Origin: Pseudoalteromonas shioyasakiensis
Lineage (GTDB): Bacteria; Pseudomonadota; Gammaproteobacteria; Enterobacterales; Alteromonadaceae
Direction: 5' to 3'
Assembly: GCA_013391845.1 (NCBI GenBank)
Contig: CP058414.1
Span: 728,501-792,500, forward strand
Length of the DNA stretch: 64,000 bases
Positions 8,864-18,503 of this stretch are shown in pieces; the stretch's first letter is position 1, and each line of letters starts with the position of its first letter. Position numbers and translations under genes: made by a program. The notes below the pieces were generated by a model. That model was not told the DNA's origin. It ran no database searches and saw only the letters and a program-made list of their open reading frames with translations.

Positions 8864-10906
8864 TTACATCGCTTTAAATCGAATCGCTGTGCCGCCACTG
8901 GTAGCAAGCTTTAACGTCAAGTTATCATCAGCAGTAACAATGCGTTTTTCTACTTTTAAGTCGTAAGGGTTATTAACCCACTGTGCTTTATCACCGTCAC
9001 GGTAGATTTGCGCTTCAAACTTTTTGCCTTTATCTAAGAAGTCTAATTTCACTTCTAAAGTGCGGGCTTTTTCGTCTGTGACAGCGCCTAGATACCAGTC
9101 GTTACCTGAGTATTGCTCACGCTTGCGCTCTTTACGTGCAAATACAACGTAATCGCCAACTTCGCCTTGTAGTGCAATACTTTGTTGCCAATCAGTTGGT
9201 ACGTCCTGAATAAACTGAAATGCATCTGGCTTGGCCAAGTAATTACGTGGTAAATCAGCGGCCATTTGAATTGGGCTGTACATTACAACATATAGCGCTA
9301 ATTGCTTCGCTAGAGTTGTTTGTGGGCGATTGGTATCGGCACCTAGACCGTTAAAGCCCATATCAAAAATACCTGGTGTGAAGTCCATTGGGCCGGCAAG
9401 CATACGGGTGAAAGCAAGCATTGGAATGTGCTCAGGTGGGTTCGGCGGTGTACCCCATGCGTTAAACTCTTGGCCACGAGCACCTTCACGAGCAATCCAG
9501 TTCGGGTATGTACGACGTAGGCCAGTATCTTTTACTGGCTCATGCGTATTGATACTAATCTTATGCTTAGCAGCAAGTTTCACGTTGTATAGGTACTCGT
9601 TTACCATGAACTGACCATCGTGCCATTCTTTACGCACAATGCCGTTTTCATCGATACGCTTGATGTTACCACCGTCAGCTACATAACCTGTTTTAACTTG
9701 GCTTACATTTGATTTTTCATATAACGCAAATGCAGCTTCCATTTGGTTACGGTAGTTAGTCACGTTACCTGAAGTTTCGTGGTGACCAATTAATTGCACG
9801 CCTTTTTCTTTGCCGTAACGTGTTAGCTCTTCAATATCAAAGTCGTCATAAGGTTGAGTAAAGCTAAATACATCACCGTTATAAAACCAGTCGCCATCCC
9901 AGCCAATATTCCAGCCTTCGACTAGCACGCCATCAAAGCCATATTTAGCAGCGAAATCCATATAATATTTAGTGTTTGCAGTGGTTGCACCATGAATTTT
10001 ACCGCTACCCCAAGTATTTTCATTGATGTGCATACCCCACCAAATACCTACGTATTTACCCGGTTTAACCCAAGATACATCACCGAGTTTATTCGGCTCG
10101 TTTAGGTTTAAGATGATATCAGAATTGATTAAATCAACGGCTTCATCACCAATTTGAATTGTACGCCAAGGTGTATTGAATGCGCCGTGCTTTTTAACTG
10201 CTACACCGTCTGACCAAGGTGTTAAATCTGCTTGGAAAGTACCATCACGACGTTGATTTAAAACCATACCTGCATAATCAACAAGGGCAGCTTCGTGAAT
10301 ACTGATATGCACACCCTCTTTATTTTTTAAAGTAAATGGTGTGTGCACAAGTGCGGCTTTATGAAGTGGGGTAGTGTTATAAACATACTCATAACGGTTC
10401 CAACCTCGGGCGGGGATCCACCAAGCTGTTGCATCTGATGAATCTGTAATAGCAAACTCTGTAAGCTCTTTAGTGATTTCTACATCATCATAGCCAGCTT
10501 GTTTTGGTAATTCGTATCGAAAACCTACACCATCATTAAAAGCGCGAAAACGTACTGTAAACGTGCCACCTTGTGGTTGTGGCTTTTTAAAGGTAACAGC
10601 GACTTCGTTATGGTTATCAACTACCGTTTGGCGCTCACCCCAAGGTTGCTCCCAGCTGCTTTTTACCGAATCAGTGGTTTGGCTGCTAATTTTGTAACCT
10701 TCGCTCATTGCTGGTTGTTGTTTAAAAACAAGACCTAACGAAGAGTTAGCAATGACTTGTTTACCTGCAAAGCTGATTTCGTAGCTAGGTGTGTGTTGCT
10801 CATCTGAGATAGTTACTTTGATCTGCCCATCAGGTGAACTGACGGTTGTGGTTTGTGCTAGGCAAGTACCTGAAAAGGCTGCTAACATTAAGGCAGTTAA
10901 TCGCAT
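8864..10906 (-). CDS. Glycoside hydrolase family 97 alpha-glucosidase (SusB-like)
   Basis: A 680-aa secreted enzyme with an N-terminal signal peptide (cleavage near residue 17, CLA-Q). It has the GH97 layout: N-terminal beta-sandwich (about 20-270), a TIM barrel (about 280-570) and a C-terminal beta domain. Glu330 (VEGWN), Glu377 (HHETS), Glu456 (HEPVK) and Glu480 (GQEFNAW) have nearly the spacing of Glu391, 439, 508 and 532 of Bacteroides SusB, which points to the inverting alpha-glucosidase subgroup rather than the retaining galactosidases. It should cut maltooligosaccharides or related alpha-glucosides to glucose in the periplasm. A candidate LacI-type operator lies about 95 bp upstream, shared with the pullulanase locus. 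Confidence 0.92.
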   Translation of the reverse strand: MRLTALMLAAFSGTCLAQTTTVSSPDGQIKVTISDEQHTPSYEISFAGKQVIANSSLGLVFKQQPAMSEGYKISSQTTDSVKSSWEQPWGERQTVVDNHNEVAVTFKKPQPQGGTFTVRFRAFNDGVGFRYELPKQAGYDDVEITKELTEFAITDSSDATAWWIPARGWNRYEYVYNTTPLHKAALVHTPFTLKNKEGVHISIHEAALVDYAGMVLNQRRDGTFQADLTPWSDGVAVKKHGAFNTPWRTIQIGDEAVDLINSDIILNLNEPNKLGDVSWVKPGKYVGIWWGMHINENTWGSGKIHGATTANTKYYMDFAAKYGFDGVLVEGWNIGWDGDWFYNGDVFSFTQPYDDFDIEELTRYGKEKGVQLIGHHETSGNVTNYRNQMEAAFALYEKSNVSQVKTGYVADGGNIKRIDENGIVRKEWHDGQFMVNEYLYNVKLAAKHKISINTHEPVKDTGLRRTYPNWIAREGARGQEFNAWGTPPNPPEHIPMLAFTRMLAGPMDFTPGIFDMGFNGLGADTNRPQTTLAKQLALYVVMYSPIQMAADLPRNYLAKPDAFQFIQDVPTDWQQSIALQGEVGDYVVFARKERKREQYSGNDWYLGAVTDEKARTLEVKLDFLDKGKKFEAQIYRDGDKAQWVNNPYDLKVEKRIVTADDNLTLKLATSGGTAIRFKAM

Positions 10907-10940
10907 TGTTGTTCCTTGGCGGCTTATGGTTATGGATTGT

Positions 10941-10953
10941 TGTCACGTATTCA
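10941..10953. promoter_or_regulatory. Degenerate second copy of the starch operator motif
   Basis: TGTCACGTATTCA keeps the right half (ACGTATTCA) of the motif found intact at 11002-11015, 35 bp upstream of the GH97 start. It could be a weak second binding site for the same repressor, or chance. Confidence 0.3.
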
Positions 10954-11001
10954 CATACATCCTTAAAGCATAAAGTGACTTGCCGGTTAATACGAGAGAT
11001 C

Positions 11002-11015
11002 TGCATACGTATTCA
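11002..11015. promoter_or_regulatory. Putative LacI-family operator upstream of GH97
   Basis: TGCATACGTATTCA is a near-palindrome centred on CG, the hallmark of LacI-family operators. The identical 14-mer occurs at 26632-26645 before the TonB receptor and pullulanase. Two identical copies ahead of starch genes 16 kb apart make chance unlikely. A maltose-type repressor is the expected ligand; its gene is not in the window. Confidence 0.65.
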
Positions 11016-11067
11016 ACAAAGTGAACGCTGCGATACCAAGTCCAGCACCTAAAAAGGTTTAGCAAAA

Positions 11068-11682
11068 ATGACAAGAATAACCCTGTTGCTACTACTATTG
11101 TTTAGTCAATGTTTATTGGCACAGCAAATACAGATAGTTGATAAGCAGAATCAACCTCTCAAAAATGCCGTGGTTTGGCTTAAAGGTTCAAAACAAGTTA
11201 CAGCTCTTGATAGTCATTACACTATGAGTCAAAAAAAACGTGCCTTTGTGCCTCATGTGCTGGCAGTGCCACAAGGGGCTAATGTTGAGTTTCCTAACCT
11301 TGATTCAATCATGCACCACGTTTATTCATTTTCTAAAACAAAGCAATTTGAGTTAAAGCTTTACCACGATAAACCAGAAAAACCGATTAACTTTGCACAA
11401 ACAGGCGTTGTCGAGCTTGGCTGTAACATTCATGACTGGATGCTGGGTTATATTGTAGTCGTTGATGGCGGTATTTATGGGCAAACCGATGAGCAAGGTA
11501 TGGTTGAACTAAGCTTACCTGAAGGTAAGTTTACTTTGGCTGTTTGGCATGACCGATTTAATGATATCAGCACACCAGAAACCATCGAGATCAAAAACAC
11601 GGCTAAGCAATTAAGTTATCAGTTAAAACAAACTTTATTACCAAAATTAGAACTAAGCAGCGACGAATTTGATGATTATTAA
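11068..11682 (+). CDS. Periplasmic cupredoxin-like (plastocyanin-type) protein
   Basis: A 204-aa exported protein; signal peptide residues 1-19 (LLAQ end). The middle carries a type 1 copper pattern: His83/His84 (IMHHVYSFS), then Cys119-x2-His122-x2-Met125 (GCNIHDWM). This matches proteins often annotated as methylamine utilization protein, although no mau genes are here. The C-terminal part (about 130-190) looks like a small beta-sandwich (DEQGMVELSLPEGKFTLAVW). Its stop overlaps the start of the next gene by 11 bp, so translation is coupled. An electron-transfer or copper-binding role is inferred; no redox partner is obvious. Confidence 0.75.
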   Translation: MTRITLLLLLLFSQCLLAQQIQIVDKQNQPLKNAVVWLKGSKQVTALDSHYTMSQKKRAFVPHVLAVPQGANVEFPNLDSIMHHVYSFSKTKQFELKLYHDKPEKPINFAQTGVVELGCNIHDWMLGYIVVVDGGIYGQTDEQGMVELSLPEGKFTLAVWHDRFNDISTPETIEIKNTAKQLSYQLKQTLLPKLELSSDEFDDY

Positions 11683-12901
11683 TAAATGGCACGCCTTGGC
11701 ATTATTTAGTGTTGTGGGGTTACCTATACAGGCCTTTGCCGAGCATGATGGGCAGCTAACCGTAACGGCTGTGCGTGGCGACCAACTGTCGAGCTATCAG
11801 CGTAAGGGAATCGGCTTATACCGTTATGACCAAGAGCATGATGGTGTCGTAATATCACAAGCTATGCTAAGTAGTCGTTTTGAATTAAATAGCGATTGGT
11901 CTGCGCATACTGTGCTTAACGCTCATCCAGATCCTGAACTGACAGTAGGCTTTACTCAGGCTTATTTACAATATCAGCCTCTTACTGCAAGTCGCTACAA
12001 ATGGGCTGTTAAAGCTGGTGGCTTTTATCCAAAAATGTCACTAGAGAATCCACAAAGTGGCTGGATGTCACCTTATAACTATACTAATTCTGCGATTAAT
12101 ACATGGATTGGTGAAGAGGTACGTGCTTTTGGTTTAGAGGCAAGCATTAAGCGCCCAGGTCGACAGTTTAGAAGTAACCACAGCTTTGAAGGGGTTGCCT
12201 CGGTGTTTAAAGGCAATGATCCCGCCGGTACTTTATTGTCATGGCGGGGCTTTGCTATGCATGATAGGCAAACTACCTTTAATGAACGTATTGATTTTGC
12301 AACCCCTAATTCATTTAATTGGTATCAGTTAAGTAAGCAAGCTGAGCATGTTGAGCCTTTCGAAGAAGTTGATGGCCGCTTTGGTTATTACGTTGGCGCG
12401 CATTGGGATTATCAGAAGCGATCGCAATTACGTGTTTATTATTATGATAACAATGGCGATCCAGGTGCTTTGAATACCGATACTGGTCAATACGCATGGG
12501 ATACTCGCTTTTTAAGCGTTGCTTGGCTATATAAAGTTAATAAGCAAACACGCATTATTGCGCAATTGTTAGATGGTAAAACTTCAATGGGCCCTCACCG
12601 TGGGGTAGATAATGATTTTTATAGTCATTTTGTTTTATTAAGCCACAAGTTAGACCAGCATCGTCTCACAATTAGGTATGATTATTTCAAGGTTAGCGAT
12701 CATGATGATTGGCAATTTGATCCTAACCAAAGTCGTGGAGAAGCTTTAACCGCAAGTTGGCGTTATCAACTGTCAACTCAGTGGCAAGTAGGTGCTGAAT
12801 ATTCAGTGCTGAGCAGTGACGCTCAAAACAGACCCGGTATGGGATTTAATGAGCATAACTCGCAGCAGCAATTGCAATTTTCAGCGAGTTGGTTTTTTTA
12901 A
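11672..12901 (+). CDS. Putative outer-membrane beta-barrel protein
   Basis: About 409 aa. The N-terminus (MIINKWHALALFSVVGLPIQ, ending AFA) is a signal peptide. The rest shows alternating hydrophobic strands with many aromatic residues and ends in SASWFF, a terminal phenylalanine typical of barrel proteins inserted by BAM. I chose the ATG at 11672; a TTG three bases upstream is also possible. The 11-bp overlap with the cupredoxin gene implies coupled translation and a joint function, perhaps passage or sensing of a substrate handled by the copper protein. No specific family recognised. Confidence 0.65.
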   Translation: MIINKWHALALFSVVGLPIQAFAEHDGQLTVTAVRGDQLSSYQRKGIGLYRYDQEHDGVVISQAMLSSRFELNSDWSAHTVLNAHPDPELTVGFTQAYLQYQPLTASRYKWAVKAGGFYPKMSLENPQSGWMSPYNYTNSAINTWIGEEVRAFGLEASIKRPGRQFRSNHSFEGVASVFKGNDPAGTLLSWRGFAMHDRQTTFNERIDFATPNSFNWYQLSKQAEHVEPFEEVDGRFGYYVGAHWDYQKRSQLRVYYYDNNGDPGALNTDTGQYAWDTRFLSVAWLYKVNKQTRIIAQLLDGKTSMGPHRGVDNDFYSHFVLLSHKLDQHRLTIRYDYFKVSDHDDWQFDPNQSRGEALTASWRYQLSTQWQVGAEYSVLSSDAQNRPGMGFNEHNSQQQLQFSASWFF

Positions 12902-12975
12902 TTTCATACACTTTTTTAGTTTTTCTACTAACATTCTAATGAACGTGCTGATTAGAATTTGAATTGGGATAATGT

Positions 12976-14577
12976 ATGAAGTTACAAAGCATTCGCGTCA
13001 AAAGCTCTTTACCAATTGTGCTACTTGGCATTGCTGTCGTCATTTTAATTGCCGGCTATACCTATCTAATTAACCTTCAAAAAGAAGCGATTGATGCACA
13101 GTCAGAACGTTTCTTAAATGCGGTTTCTGTGGTTGTTAATGCTGACCGAGACCTGTACCAAGCTAAAGTGGCAGAGTTGCATCTTGTTACTCAAATGAAA
13201 GGTGATAAAGAGCAACTAACAGATCACCAAGAAAATGCCGAGCAAGTTAAAGAACGATTTAAGCAATATCTATCTTATATGTCGCCATACTCTGAGATTA
13301 CGAGTCAATTCCGTAACTTTGATAGCGCATTTGATGCATGGTACACAGCATCAACAAGTTACATAAATAACCCTGCTGATGCTTCGCAAAGACAAGCTGC
13401 AGAGCAATCCTTTTCGGCACTACGTGATATTTTAGATAAAGCCGGTGAAGCGGCAGATAAAACCTCTCAAGCAGAAACAGAAAAGCTGATGGATAAAGTA
13501 ATGGGCTTTAAAGTGATGCTTATGCTGATGATTGCAGTTGTTCTGGCAGTTGCTGGTTGGTTTAGTTATTTTGTGCCACGCCAGCTTACAAAACAAATTA
13601 ACTTTGTCACAGAACGAATTAATGAAATTGCCTCTGGAGATGGAGATTTAACAGGTCGTATTAATGTTAAAACGCAAGATGAATTTGCTGAGTTGGCTAC
13701 TGCATTCAACCGCTTTTTAGATAACTTACAACAGTTAATCAAAGATATTTTAGAACAAGCGAAAGAGCTACATAATCTTGGTAATGATTTAGACAACTTT
13801 GCTAATCAAAACCACCAAGTAAATCAAAAGCTCAGCCAAGCGTCTGAGTCGATAGTCAGTGCTGTACACGAAATGAGTGTAGCAAGTCGCGAAGTGGCCA
13901 ATGTGGCGCAAAACTCATCTCATGAAGCCGATAATTCACAACAGCTAGCTAAACAAGGCTTAGCTGCGGTTGATAATTCAAGCCGTAAAATTATTGCGCT
14001 GTCAGACAACATGGAGCATGCCAGCCAGCGTTCAACAGAATTGCAGCAAAGCTCAGACAACATCGCCAAAGTGCTTGAAGTAATTCGAGCAATAGCTGAA
14101 CAAACAAATTTGCTTGCTCTGAATGCTGCAATTGAAGCCGCGCGCGCCGGTGAGCAAGGTCGCGGTTTTGCGGTCGTTGCTGATGAGGTTCGTACCCTAG
14201 CAACTCGCACACAAGAAAGTACTAATGACATTCAAACTATGGTTGAACAGTTTGCTACAAGCGTTGAGCAGTCACTGCAAGCTATTAATAGTGGTAAGCG
14301 CTATGCCGATGAAGCGGTTGAGTCATTTACACAAACCAATGATGTGCTTAACTCAATGCAAGAGTCATCAGTTAAGGTAAATGATATGGCAATGCAGACA
14401 GCGCAAGCGACGGAAGAGCAAACTGCTGTGGCAGATGAAATTAGCCAAAATTTATCAGACTTAAACGATCAAACCCAACAAGGGGGCGGCTTAGCAAGTT
14501 CAACACAAGAAGTAGCTAATCGTATGAACCAACTCACTGATGAGCTCAATCATTTAGTAAATCGATTTAAAGTCTAA
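12976..14577 (+). CDS. Methyl-accepting chemotaxis protein
   Basis: A 533-aa receptor: TM1 near residues 13-33, a periplasmic four-helix-type sensor (about 35-175, predicted helical), TM2 near 178-198, HAMP (about 199-252), and a long signalling coiled coil with the conserved hairpin tip [20 protein letters not shown] at about 375-394. It binds CheA/CheW and biases flagellar rotation. It lies 74 bp after the outer-membrane protein gene, same strand, without a terminator between, so it may sense what the cupredoxin/outer-membrane pair handles. There is no C-terminal CheR-docking pentapeptide. Confidence 0.92.
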   Translation: MKLQSIRVKSSLPIVLLGIAVVILIAGYTYLINLQKEAIDAQSERFLNAVSVVVNADRDLYQAKVAELHLVTQMKGDKEQLTDHQENAEQVKERFKQYLSYMSPYSEITSQFRNFDSAFDAWYTASTSYINNPADASQRQAAEQSFSALRDILDKAGEAADKTSQAETEKLMDKVMGFKVMLMLMIAVVLAVAGWFSYFVPRQLTKQINFVTERINEIASGDGDLTGRINVKTQDEFAELATAFNRFLDNLQQLIKDILEQAKELHNLGNDLDNFANQNHQVNQKLSQASESIVSAVHEMSVASREVANVAQNSSHEADNSQQLAKQGLAAVDNSSRKIIALSDNMEHASQRSTELQQSSDNIAKVLEVIRAIAEQTNLLALNAAIEAARAGEQGRGFAVVADEVRTLATRTQESTNDIQTMVEQFATSVEQSLQAINSGKRYADEAVESFTQTNDVLNSMQESSVKVNDMAMQTAQATEEQTAVADEISQNLSDLNDQTQQGGGLASSTQEVANRMNQLTDELNHLVNRFKV

Positions 14578-14589
14578 TCATAAGCCAAC

Positions 14590-14616
14590 AAAAAAGGGCT
14601 CAATGAGCCCTTTTTT
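14590..14616. terminator. Bidirectional terminator between the MCP gene and speE
   Basis: Stem GGGCTC (14596-14601) with GAGCCC (14605-14610), three-base loop, flanked by A5-6 on the left and T6 on the right. It therefore serves both converging genes. Confidence 0.9.
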
Positions 14617-14633
14617 ACATCTAGCTAAAACGC

Positions 14634-15506
14634 TTACTTTTTCTCAAAAGCACGCTTCATATAATTTGGTGTCGCTAATGCGCCGTGGTGAATACCTGCA
14701 TTATAGTACTCTGTGCTTTGCGCCAGTGTATTTGCATCATCTTCACGAAACCCTGCAAACGATTCAGATTTACGAGCAAGGGTTACTGACCATAAGCCAC
14801 TTGGGTAAATTGGCTGTGGGAAAGGCAGAGTTTGTAGATCAACAAAGCCCACTTCTGTCATCGCATCGCGCATTTCTACTAATAGTGGCATATGCATAAG
14901 TGGTGATTCACTTTGCTGAATTAAGATACCGCCAGGGCGAAGTGCAGTTAAACAGCTCGTATAGAAAGCATGGTTGAATAAACCTTCGCCTGGACCAACA
15001 GGATCTGTACCATCGACAATCACTACATCGATTGATTCAGGGGCTGCTTCACGCATGTACTTGATGCCGTCGTCAAACATCACTGTAGCGCGAGGATCTT
15101 GATTTGATTCACATAGCTCAGGGAAGTATTTTAGTGACATTTGTGTCACGACTTCATCGATATCAATTTGTGTTACGCTTTCAACACCTGGGTGCTTTAA
15201 TACTTCGCGCAATGTACCGCAGTCACCACCACCAATGATCACAACATTTTTTGGATTTGGGTGTGCAAGCAATGCCGGATGGCTGATCATCTCGTGATAA
15301 AAAAAGTTTTCACGGCTACTTACCATAGTACAACCGTCAATAATCATCAGATTACCGAAATCAGTTGTCTCGTACATTTCTACTTTTTGAAATGGCGACT
15401 GTTGTTCATCAAGCTTTTTAGTAATGCGTAGTGAAAAGGCACTACCATCACGGTCACTAATTTCAGTGAACCAGTTGTTTTGATCTAAATTAGCCATCTT
15501 GCTCAT
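14634..15506 (-). CDS. speE: Polyamine aminopropyltransferase (spermidine synthase)
   Basis: Transfers the aminopropyl group of decarboxylated S-adenosylmethionine to putrescine. About 290 aa. The nucleotide-binding loop reads IIGGGDCGTLREV and the catalytic region reads VDGTDPVGPGEG, with YHEMISHP upstream, all typical of the family. The frame is open further upstream, but the homologous part begins at MSKMANL (15506) or MANL (15497); the ribosome binding site does not decide between them. It stands divergent from speA with about 190 bp between, so both polyamine genes share one control region. Confidence 0.92.
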   Translation of the reverse strand: MSKMANLDQNNWFTEISDRDGSAFSLRITKKLDEQQSPFQKVEMYETTDFGNLMIIDGCTMVSSRENFFYHEMISHPALLAHPNPKNVVIIGGGDCGTLREVLKHPGVESVTQIDIDEVVTQMSLKYFPELCESNQDPRATVMFDDGIKYMREAAPESIDVVIVDGTDPVGPGEGLFNHAFYTSCLTALRPGGILIQQSESPLMHMPLLVEMRDAMTEVGFVDLQTLPFPQPIYPSGLWSVTLARKSESFAGFREDDANTLAQSTEYYNAGIHHGALATPNYMKRAFEKK

Positions 15507-15694
15507 ACACTTTTGGTTAATGGTAAAAAAGGGGGCAATTTTGCCAGTGCTTGACCAATTGCTCAATCAAATTTTAATCAGTATAGCGAATATTTTTTAT
15601 CACTTTGGCATATAGCGCAATTTTTGTTAGCGTGGTCAGCCCTAGCGTATTAAAATGTGCGTTTATATTTAATGAAATTACAGAAGATATTGCC

Positions 15695-17575
15695 ATGACT
15701 TGGGGTTTAGACAAAGCACGCGATACATACAATGTTGCTCACTGGAGTGACGGTTACTTTGACATTAACGCGCAAGGTGAGCTGGTGGCTTACCCTGATG
15801 GTGATCAAACTAAAGCTGCGGTGTCTTTATCTGAACTGACCGAGCAATTCAAAAAGCAAGGTCTTACTTTACCTGTACTAGTACGCTTTACTGACATTCT
15901 ACAAAATCGTGTTGATACTCTGACGAGTGCTTTTACCAAAGCGTGTAACACCCGTGAATATCAAGGTAGTTATACTTGTGTTTATCCAATTAAGGTTAAT
16001 CAACAGCGCTCTGTTGTGAGTAAACTACTCGCTCATCCAAGTGGTTTAGTGGGCCTTGAGGCCGGCTCAAAGCCTGAGCTTATGGCGATTTTAGGTGTAG
16101 CGAAAGAGCCAATTACCATTGTATGTAATGGCTACAAAGACAGTGAATTTTTGCGCTTGGCCTGTATTGGTCAAGGCATGGGGCACAAGGTTCACATTGT
16201 TGTTGAAAAACTCTCTGAACTGACTACCTTGTTAGCTGAAATTGATGACTTAGGAATTGAGCCATCAATCGGTATCCGTATTCGCTTAAACTCGGTAGGT
16301 AAAGGTAAATGGCAAAATACCGGTGGTGAAAAAGGCAAGTTTGGTTTAACTGCAGGCCAAGTACTTTCTGCGGTTGAGCTACTTAAGTCGCGTAATAAAC
16401 TTCATTTAATGCAACTAGTGCATTTCCATATTGGCTCTCAGATTGCCAATATCCGTGATATTCATCGGGCACTGCGTGAATGTGCTCGCCATTTTGCTGA
16501 GTTAACGCAGTTAGGCGTGCCACTTAATACAGTTGATGTAGGTGGCGGTTTAGGTGTTGATTATGAAGGGTCTGGTTCACGTAGTTCGTGTTCAATGAAC
16601 TACAGTGTTGATGAATATGCACGTAATGTAGTGAATGCGTTTGCTGAAGTGTGCCAACAACATGACCTTAAACACCCAGCCATTATTACCGAATCAGGTC
16701 GTGCGTTAACAGCGCATCATGCGGTATTAATTACTGATGTTATCGATGTCGAGCGTGCGCCAAATCATGAAAACCCAACAGCGCCTGAGGCCGGTAGCGT
16801 ATTGGTACTAGATGAAATGTGGCAGTGTTTACAGCGTTTAACACCGCGTATGGCGCTGGAAATTTATCATGATGCAATGCATCTATTTAGTGAAGCTCAT
16901 GATCAGTATGTGCATGGCTTACTCACTATGCTTGAATGGGCGAAGCTTGAGCAGCTGTATTTCACCATTTTACACCGCGTTCGAGCATCCCTCAGCGAAA
17001 ATGCCCGTGCCCACCGTGAAGTGTTAGATGATTTAAACGAAAAACTGGCCGACAAGCTATTCGTTAATTTCTCATTATTCCAATCACTGCCTGATGTTTG
17101 GGGTATTCAGCAATTATTCCCTGTGATGCCTGTTGAAAACCTACACCAGCCGTTAACGCAACGCGCTATTATTCAAGACATTACCTGTGACTCTGATGGA
17201 CAAATTCGTAACTATGTTGAAGGTACCGGCATTGAGAGCAGCTTACCTATACCTGAGTACAAGCAAGGCCAGCAATATCACATTGCGATGTTCTTAGTGG
17301 GCGCGTATCAAGAAATTTTAGGTGATTTACATAACCTATTCGGCGACACAGATTCAGTGCATGTTGAACTTACTGAAGCTGGTTATCAGCTGACTAACGC
17401 GATTAAAGGTGACAGCGTTAAGGACGTATTAAAGTTTGTTGATTATGATAGTGACATTCTTGCTGAAAACTTTGCAAAACGGGTTAACTCACTGGCAATT
17501 GATGAGCAATCTAAGGCACAATATTTGTCAGAACTAAATGCTGGCCTTTCTGGCTACACGTATTTTGAAGATTAA
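15695..17575 (+). CDS. speA: Biosynthetic arginine decarboxylase
   Basis: Converts arginine to agmatine, the first step of putrescine and spermidine synthesis. About 626 aa. The PLP lysine is in YPIKVNQQR, the phosphate-binding glycines are in VDVGGGLGVDYEG, and ESGRALTAHH follows; order and length match the SpeA branch of fold-type III decarboxylases. I start at the ATG at 15695 (MTWGLDKARDTYN), where homology begins, not at in-frame codons upstream. Agmatinase (speB) is not in the window, so putrescine formation depends on a gene elsewhere. Confidence 0.93.
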   Translation: MTWGLDKARDTYNVAHWSDGYFDINAQGELVAYPDGDQTKAAVSLSELTEQFKKQGLTLPVLVRFTDILQNRVDTLTSAFTKACNTREYQGSYTCVYPIKVNQQRSVVSKLLAHPSGLVGLEAGSKPELMAILGVAKEPITIVCNGYKDSEFLRLACIGQGMGHKVHIVVEKLSELTTLLAEIDDLGIEPSIGIRIRLNSVGKGKWQNTGGEKGKFGLTAGQVLSAVELLKSRNKLHLMQLVHFHIGSQIANIRDIHRALRECARHFAELTQLGVPLNTVDVGGGLGVDYEGSGSRSSCSMNYSVDEYARNVVNAFAEVCQQHDLKHPAIITESGRALTAHHAVLITDVIDVERAPNHENPTAPEAGSVLVLDEMWQCLQRLTPRMALEIYHDAMHLFSEAHDQYVHGLLTMLEWAKLEQLYFTILHRVRASLSENARAHREVLDDLNEKLADKLFVNFSLFQSLPDVWGIQQLFPVMPVENLHQPLTQRAIIQDITCDSDGQIRNYVEGTGIESSLPIPEYKQGQQYHIAMFLVGAYQEILGDLHNLFGDTDSVHVELTEAGYQLTNAIKGDSVKDVLKFVDYDSDILAENFAKRVNSLAIDEQSKAQYLSELNAGLSGYTYFED

Positions 17576-17596
17576 GCATTAAAGGAATAAGTAGTA

Positions 17597-18475
17597 ATGT
17601 CCATGATCCGTTGTGTGTTCAGTTTTTTATTCTACACCCTCAATACACTTTTTTGGTTCGTGCCCATCTTTATTTGTGGCGTGATTAAACTGATCCCAAT
17701 TAAACCTCTGCAAAAATTAATGAGTTGGGTTGCTAAGCAATGCGCCACTATGTGGGTGAGTTGTAACAGTATTAACCAAAACTTATTTGCTTCTTATAAG
17801 CTAAACGTAACCGGACTTGAGCAGCTCAAAGCAAAAGATTGGTACTTGGTGATCGCTAATCATCAAAGCTGGGTAGATATTGTCGTAATGCAACGCGTGT
17901 TTAATCGCCGCATTCCTTTTTTAAACTTTTTCTTAAAAAAAGAACTAATTTACGTGCCTTTCTTAGGTCTTGCGTGGTGGGCATTAGATTTTCCCTTTAT
18001 GACTCGCACTAGCAAATCACAATTAAAGAAAAACCCTAAATTACGTGGCAAGGACTTAGAAACAACGCGCAAAGCTTGCGAAAAGTTCAAAGAAATGCCG
18101 GTAAGTATCGTTAACTTTGTTGAAGGCACACGTTTTACTGCCGAAAAACATTCACGCCAAAACAGCCCTTTTGAACACTTGTTAAAGCCAAAAGCGGGCG
18201 GGGTTGCGTTTGTTATGCAAGCTATGGGTGAACAAATTTCAAAAGTGGTCAATGTAACCATTCATTATCCTGATGGTATTCCGAGCTTTGTTGATTTTGC
18301 CAGTGGTCGTGTTACGCAAGTTGATTTGCGAGTAGAAGTGATGGAAGTGAGCCCTAATTTAATCGGTGATTACACCGGTGATGCTGACTTTAGAGTTAAC
18401 TTTCAAGCTGAGTTAAATCGCATTTGGAATGAAAAAAATCAGCAGCTAGCCGAGTTAGAAGCAAAAACGCAGTAG
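17597..18475 (+). CDS. 1-acylglycerol-3-phosphate O-acyltransferase family protein (YihG-like), copy 1
   Basis: A 292-aa membrane-bound acyltransferase of the PlsC fold. An N-terminal hydrophobic segment (about 8-30) precedes the catalytic His89/Asp94 in NHQSWVDIV (HX4D), and the FVEGTRFT motif, where glycerol phosphate binds, is also present. It starts 21 bp after speA. YihG-type enzymes acylate lysophosphatidic acid and shape the fatty acid composition of membranes. The following gene is a diverged duplicate. Confidence 0.85.
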   Translation: MSMIRCVFSFLFYTLNTLFWFVPIFICGVIKLIPIKPLQKLMSWVAKQCATMWVSCNSINQNLFASYKLNVTGLEQLKAKDWYLVIANHQSWVDIVVMQRVFNRRIPFLNFFLKKELIYVPFLGLAWWALDFPFMTRTSKSQLKKNPKLRGKDLETTRKACEKFKEMPVSIVNFVEGTRFTAEKHSRQNSPFEHLLKPKAGGVAFVMQAMGEQISKVVNVTIHYPDGIPSFVDFASGRVTQVDLRVEVMEVSPNLIGDYTGDADFRVNFQAELNRIWNEKNQQLAELEAKTQ

Positions 18476-18503
18476 TATTGCTAACGCAGTCGAGAGCACA
18501 TAT

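Noticed and set aside
11068..11682. Methylamine utilization gene
   Set aside because: The name is often attached to this cupredoxin type, but there are no methylamine dehydrogenase or maturation genes nearby.
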